From an uncultured Clostridia bacterium (GTDB lineage Bacteria > Bacillota > Clostridia > Christensenellales > DTU072), in the NCBI GenBank assembly GCA_944349735.1, contig CALVNM010000010.1, positions 1-46,269 of the forward strand: a stretch of DNA of 46,269 bases, written 5' to 3'. How positions within the stretch are numbered: the first letter of the stretch is position 1; the number at the start of each line of letters is the position of its first letter. The notes under the pieces are model-generated. The model was not told the origin of the DNA. It was given only the letters and a program-made list of their open reading frames with translations, and searched no databases. A program made the position numbers and the translations under genes. Of this stretch, positions 39,301 through 45,300 are shown piece after piece.

Positions 39301-42300
39301 CGTGCGCACCAAGAACACCGAGAAATCGCAACAGCTCGAGGCCGTCGAAACGCTCCTTCAGAACTTACTCGGAATGAGCGAAGACACTATCAATATCGAT
39401 CCGCAGAACACGGTATTGGTATTCACGATAGGGCTTAGCGTTTACGCAGATCTCGCCGACCTCGACAAGACCACGCTCGCGCTTACGATCTCGCTTACCG
39501 ATGAGACCATACTCGGCGTGTACTATGTCAACGGCAAGGTTTACGCCGATCTCAGCGGGCTCGGATTCTTCCAGGCGTCGCTTACGGGCGTCGATCTTGT
39601 GGGAATCCTCAACAGCTTCCTCGGATCGTTCATAGGCGACTCGGGTATCAATATATCCGATTATCTCGAAGGCATACTGACGGTGGGCGATTCCGCGTCC
39701 AACGCGAGCGGCAATACCGAATACGCGTTGGATAACGCTTCCGCTTCCGCGACTTCGGCGCCGCAGAACGCGCCCGTCGATCTCGTATCGAGTACGGATT
39801 CGCCGCTCCTCAAGATATTGCTTACCGACGAAGAGATCACCATCAATCCCAATATAGCCATAGTTCAGGCGCTTATCGGCGATTCCATGGCTCTTCCCAA
39901 GATATCCGACATCAAGCTCTCCACCAATATCCAGAGCGGACTTAATAACCTCAATCTGCGCGTAAAACTCGATCAGAAAGGCAACTATATCAATATAGGC
40001 GTACCGGAAGGCATGTTCGAGATATACGTAGGCGAGACTTCGAATAGAGTGCGTCTTACGACCATAGGCGACGAATCGCGCTACGGCGGCATTACCGGAA
40101 TAAGCCTCGGCATGGATTCCGGCGGCAATCTCAGCGCCGATCTTACGCTGACGGCTCTTCTCCAGAACGTACTCGATACCATCTCGATGAATGACTTCAC
40201 GCTCTATCTCGAGAAGCGTAACGATTACTTCTTCCTGCGCAACCTCTCTTACGGAGTTTCGAGCGGAACATTCGACTTCAATAACTTCGGTACTTCCTTC
40301 AGTACCGGACCCACTTACTTCAGCCCCGTCCTTAAGGATTACTATACGGACGGCAAATCGCCTTACGATTCGGCGTTCGTGGATAAAGGCACCGCCTTCG
40401 ATCTCACTATCGATCTCGGCGCGTTGGGCGAATTCAACATCGGAGAATTGATCTCCACGTACGAACCGCTCCTGTTCTCCAACGCCTACCGCAGACTGAG
40501 GCTGTCGTTGTCCAAGACGGTCACCAACCAGATCGACGTACCCGTGGATCAGCTCACGCAGGTCGCCAACGTGGACACGACGTCCAATTCCGACGAATGG
40601 GAGCCTCAGGGCGTTACGGCGTTCATCAGGAACAACGTTATACATCTGTCGCTGGCGAATATACTCGTACTCGATCTTTCGGGCATAATCAACGAAGTGG
40701 TAGGCTGGCTCTTGAAGACGATAATAGGCGCGATCAACGGCATAGCGGGCACGATAACGGATATTCTCTGGGGACTTATAGGAGATGTCATATCCGACCT
40801 CATAGCCGATCTTATCGGCGACGCTACCGGTTACGGCAACCCGCTACGCGTAGGTCAGATCATCGACAACCTTGCCGGCTCCAACGGCGGTCTCCCGCTG
40901 TACAACCTGTACCTACCGACGTTGCTTGCGTCCATGTCGGTGCCGCTCGGCGGTATCACAATGCGCGAAACAGGTACCCTGTACGGCAATATCAGCGCCC
41001 TGAACAATACTTCCGGCGAATACGAGCCTGTGGCGAACGCTACCGTCAAGATCGTGGCTGAAGGCTACGAATACGTAGGTACTACGGACGAATACGGCGA
41101 CTATATGTTCGTCAATATCGCGCCGCTCACCTATAACATGACTCTCAGCGCGAACGGTTACAATACGAGGAACAATATCTCGGTGACCGTCCTCGAGTCC
41201 AGTTCCTCGCCCGCGTGCGAAGCCAATTATTATATGACTCATTACGTCGATACGACGCAGTACGGCGTACTGAGAGGTCAGGTGACAGACCAGAACGGCA
41301 ACGCCGTTTCGGGAGCGACAGTCAGGATTTACAACAACAGCTATTCTTACACCGTCACTACCGACGCGAGCGGTACATATACCTTCTCCAACGTCGTAGC
41401 GACCACGTACAATATCCAGGTCACCAAGAGCGGATACAACGACGTTCCGCGTCCCGGCGAAACGGCTCCCACCGTCACGGTGAAAGCCAATACCACTTCT
41501 TCCAATCCGACCGTCGGTCCCGCGATCGTACTCAAGCCTTATCAACAGGCGGTATTTACGGGTATCACCGTGAACGTGGTGACCAAGCGCTGGAAAAAGC
41601 TTGACGACGGCACCGAAGCTGCGGAAGCCATAGCGGGAGCGGACGTGTACCTCTATGACGGCGCGACCGCTCAATGGAAACATATCGGACAAACCGGAGA
41701 CGAAGGAACGCTGACCGCCACGATAGACTTTACCCTCTACGGCTTCAGTCATCAGATGCAGCTCAGAGATTCCTCAGGCAAGACCATAGCGACGGCTAAT
41801 CTCGGTACGAAGCTCAATGCGGACGGCAGCGATATAGTGAAGAGCTATACCGTGACGTTCGAGATCAAGCTCGTCAACCCGAGTATCTCCGCCACGCTCG
41901 TCACCGTACGCGACGAACAACTTCTCTCGGGTCTTGCTACCGAAGTGTTCTCGAAATACGCGTACAACACTGCTTCCGGCGTTCAGTACGACGAAGCCGC
42001 GATGACGAAGATAAGCTCCAAGTTCGACGCTTCCTTCGACGACGAATTCGTCAACGGAGGCGGAACGCTCGTCGCCGCAGCGACCGACAGCGAAGGAATA
42101 AGTTATCACGTGTACGAATTCGCTTCCGCAACGTATATGAAAGCGGCGTTGTCGTCTTTCGTCACCGCGCTCGGAGAGTACACGTATACTTCCGGTTCCG
42201 AGACCAAGACTTCGTTTGCCATCACCGAAGAGATACGTTCCCTGTATTATCACGCCATCAGTTACAGCGACAAGGCTATAGTGGACGTCAGAGCGTTTAC

Positions 42301-45300
42301 CGCTCAGCGCGGCGCGAACGGCAGCGTAGTCAACAGACTCGTGCTTGCCGTAAAAGCTGCGGAGAAGATGCCCGTATATACCGGAGTGGAAGTATGGCTC
42401 GAGGTAGACGGCAGAACGGTACGCCAGAGCGATAACTACGACGGAGTGACGAAAAATACCATTACCGGAGATTCCGAAGACATTACCTGGTACATGCAGA
42501 ATAACGCGCGTAACTATCTTACGACGATATTCGCAAACAGCCAGACCGACTTCGTGGAAGGCAACCGTCTCAATTCCGACGGCAGCTTCACGATCGACTG
42601 GCTCGCTACCGACGTGGAATATCTCCTCAAACTGCGTTCCGCCGACTACGAGAATATGGATATAGGCAGGGCGACGATCGTTACCGACGGCGCCACCAAC
42701 GTCAACCTCGGCGAAGTATATCTCGTACCCAAAGAGGTGCCCGAATGGATAGAGAAGCGCGGCGAGAATACTGCGGCAAGTCTCCTCCAGGGTATCCGCA
42801 TCCGTCTCGGAGCCGATATTTCCGACGCTTCGAGCATGGGCGACCAACAGGCGGACGACGACGCGGGCTACACCGAGGACGGCATACCGCAGACCAAGTA
42901 CGAATACCTTACCGCCATGGGTGAGAGCGTGCTTAACGCCGTAATCGACACCGCAAAGGGTCAGGCGACAAACGCAGTCGTCAACGCGATAACCAATGCG
43001 GTCGGCGGTATAGGCGGCACCATTCTCGGCGAAGTCGCGAAGAGAGGCATGGGCGCGCTGCTCGGTTACGTCGGCGGCATCGACTCCACCTCGCAGTATC
43101 TCGACGCAAGAGGCAAGCCCATCTTCGTACCTTGGACCAACTACGTAAGCGGCTTCGAGGAAGGCAAAGAGAATACCAGCGATTCGTTCACGTATATCGA
43201 GGCGTGGATATCTTCCGATACCATCAATTCCGTATTCTCGCTCGTCAACAATCTCTTCCTCCCGTATTGCGGATACGGCAAGATCTCCATCGATCAGCGC
43301 TACACCGCGGCGGATCTCTGCGATATACCCGAAGGAACGGACGAGAAAGACATCAAGAAGCTCAACTTCACCGGTATCTTCAGCGAGTCCAGAGAAGAGC
43401 AGATGTACGATTACATCTTCACGGAAGAAGCTCTGTACATCAATACCGTTTATTCGGCGGGCGCTCGCATGGCTCCGAGCCTTATCAACTTTATACTGTT
43501 CTGGGCGCTCGGAAGCTATCTCGGAGACAGCGCTTCCACGATCATCAATCTTATTCAGTTCGTAGCGTATCAGATCGATATATTGCTTGACGTGCTCGAT
43601 CAGGCCATAAGGCTCATATCTCACATACTGCCGCTCACGACGGCTTACTCGATGATACTCGAAAAGAATCTCGAAGGAAGTCCCTTGCAGCAGGAAGTCG
43701 TATATGCGACGATGTGGGACAATCCCGACGAATGGCAGGGCGCTTATCTCAATAACAAGGAAGTGACCACGGGCAACGGATCGCGTTACGAGCCTAACGT
43801 GAACGGTACCGCGGCTACTATCGAGAACGTTACTCTCGAAGAGGACATCTCCGAGAAGATCAACCAGCGTTCTACCAACGTCAAGGATCTCGTCATGAAC
43901 GAAGGCGTCCTCGACAAGGGAGACAACATCGTAGGTTACAACTACGCTTCCGACGTTTCCGTCCAGTACGGTACCGTAAGCAATTACAACATCAACGCGG
44001 GATACGGTTCGCCTTACGGCACGACGGTATCCGACGAACCCGTGACCGACGACGACGGCAATCTCCTCGACGGATACATGCGTAAACTCGACTTTATCGA
44101 CAAATCCGTTTACGCCAAGGTCGTGCTCAACAACGCCGTCGATACGCTCCTCGACCGCATAGTTCTCTTCCTGAACGGCGCGTCTTACGCGGCGGACGAG
44201 TCCGGAATGCTTATAGGCACCGACGACTATATGCCCAACGGCACCGCGCTCAGAGCAGATACTATCATTTATAACGAAGACGGTACTCCTTATAACGATA
44301 AGTACGCGGCTATCGAAGCGATGATAGAAGAGTGGATAGACACCAACATCGTCAACTCCTACGTCATCATCAGCGACTACCGTTACGTGACCGATCAGAA
44401 CGGAGTGACCACTTCTTACCTCGTAGGCAAAACTTACGTAAGAGACGTTTACGGTCACTTCGACAACGAGGACTACCTCTACGGCGATATTTCCTGGCTC
44501 GTAAGTCAGAACAACTACAAGACGGGTATCGACTGGGGCGGCATCTTCAACGGCACCGGACTTACCACGAGCGACATCGAGAGCTATAATTTCTCGTACG
44601 TAAGCCGCTACACGGTCAAGGAAGGCACGCTGGAACTCGATTACGTCAACCTCGAAGACGCGCCTTACGCGGTAGCGCTCACTACGATGTCGGCTAAGGA
44701 CGACAGATTCCTCGAGATTGACATCAACAATACCGGTATTCAGCTCCGTTCGGTGAGCAACGTGACGGCGCGCAACATGTATTCCACGCCCAACAACACC
44801 GCGGGAATGAAAGAGATACCCATGGAGCCGCCTACGGAGATAATCTTCCACGACCCGTATAATCTGCTCGACTTTACGGCGGTAGGCGGATCATGGGCTT
44901 CCGACGCGGGCGGCTGGCGTCATAATATCGAATCCACCGCGTCGCATCCGGAAGGCGAGTATATCGTAAGCAGCATTTCGGATATACTTCCCAACCGCAA
45001 TTACGTCAACTTCACCGACGGCAGCAGCGAACATTCCGCGGGCGTTGAGATTTATTGGGATTTCTCGAGACTCGATTTCACCGCGAGCGATGGCGGAAAC
45101 GCCGGCTACATCACCGGATACTGCGGTAACGCGATAGTAGGCACCATTAAAGTCACGATCGAAGGCGCAGCTATCGACATCGATAATCCCATCTGGCTCG
45201 AGGAAGCGGGATACGACGTACAAAGCAACGTGTTCAATATCGACGAAGACAGACACGATCCGTTGTTCACTCTTCCCGAGATCGACCCGCTGACTTACGA

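Larger units (their letters stand above)
25840..40850 (+). repeat. Array of 13-14 diverged protein modules within the giant gene
   Basis: Each module has a pair of strands ending in a Y-x-[DN]-L-like motif, a short helix (often ending LLxxLxG), in most cases a Gly/Asp/Glu/Ser/Asn-rich linker, then a second half with a Leu-rich helix often ending in LG[IL]D. The anchor aromatic residue falls at residues 499, 808 (Trp), 1201, 1487, 1827 (weak), 2369, 2689, 3041, 3349, 3702, 4057, 4763, 5054 and 5421 (His). Clear examples are LYLDLSYFG, MYIDLTPV, LYLDLSSIG and VYADLSGLG. Identity between copies is low, so this is an old duplication and not a DNA-level tandem repeat. Confidence 0.75.
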
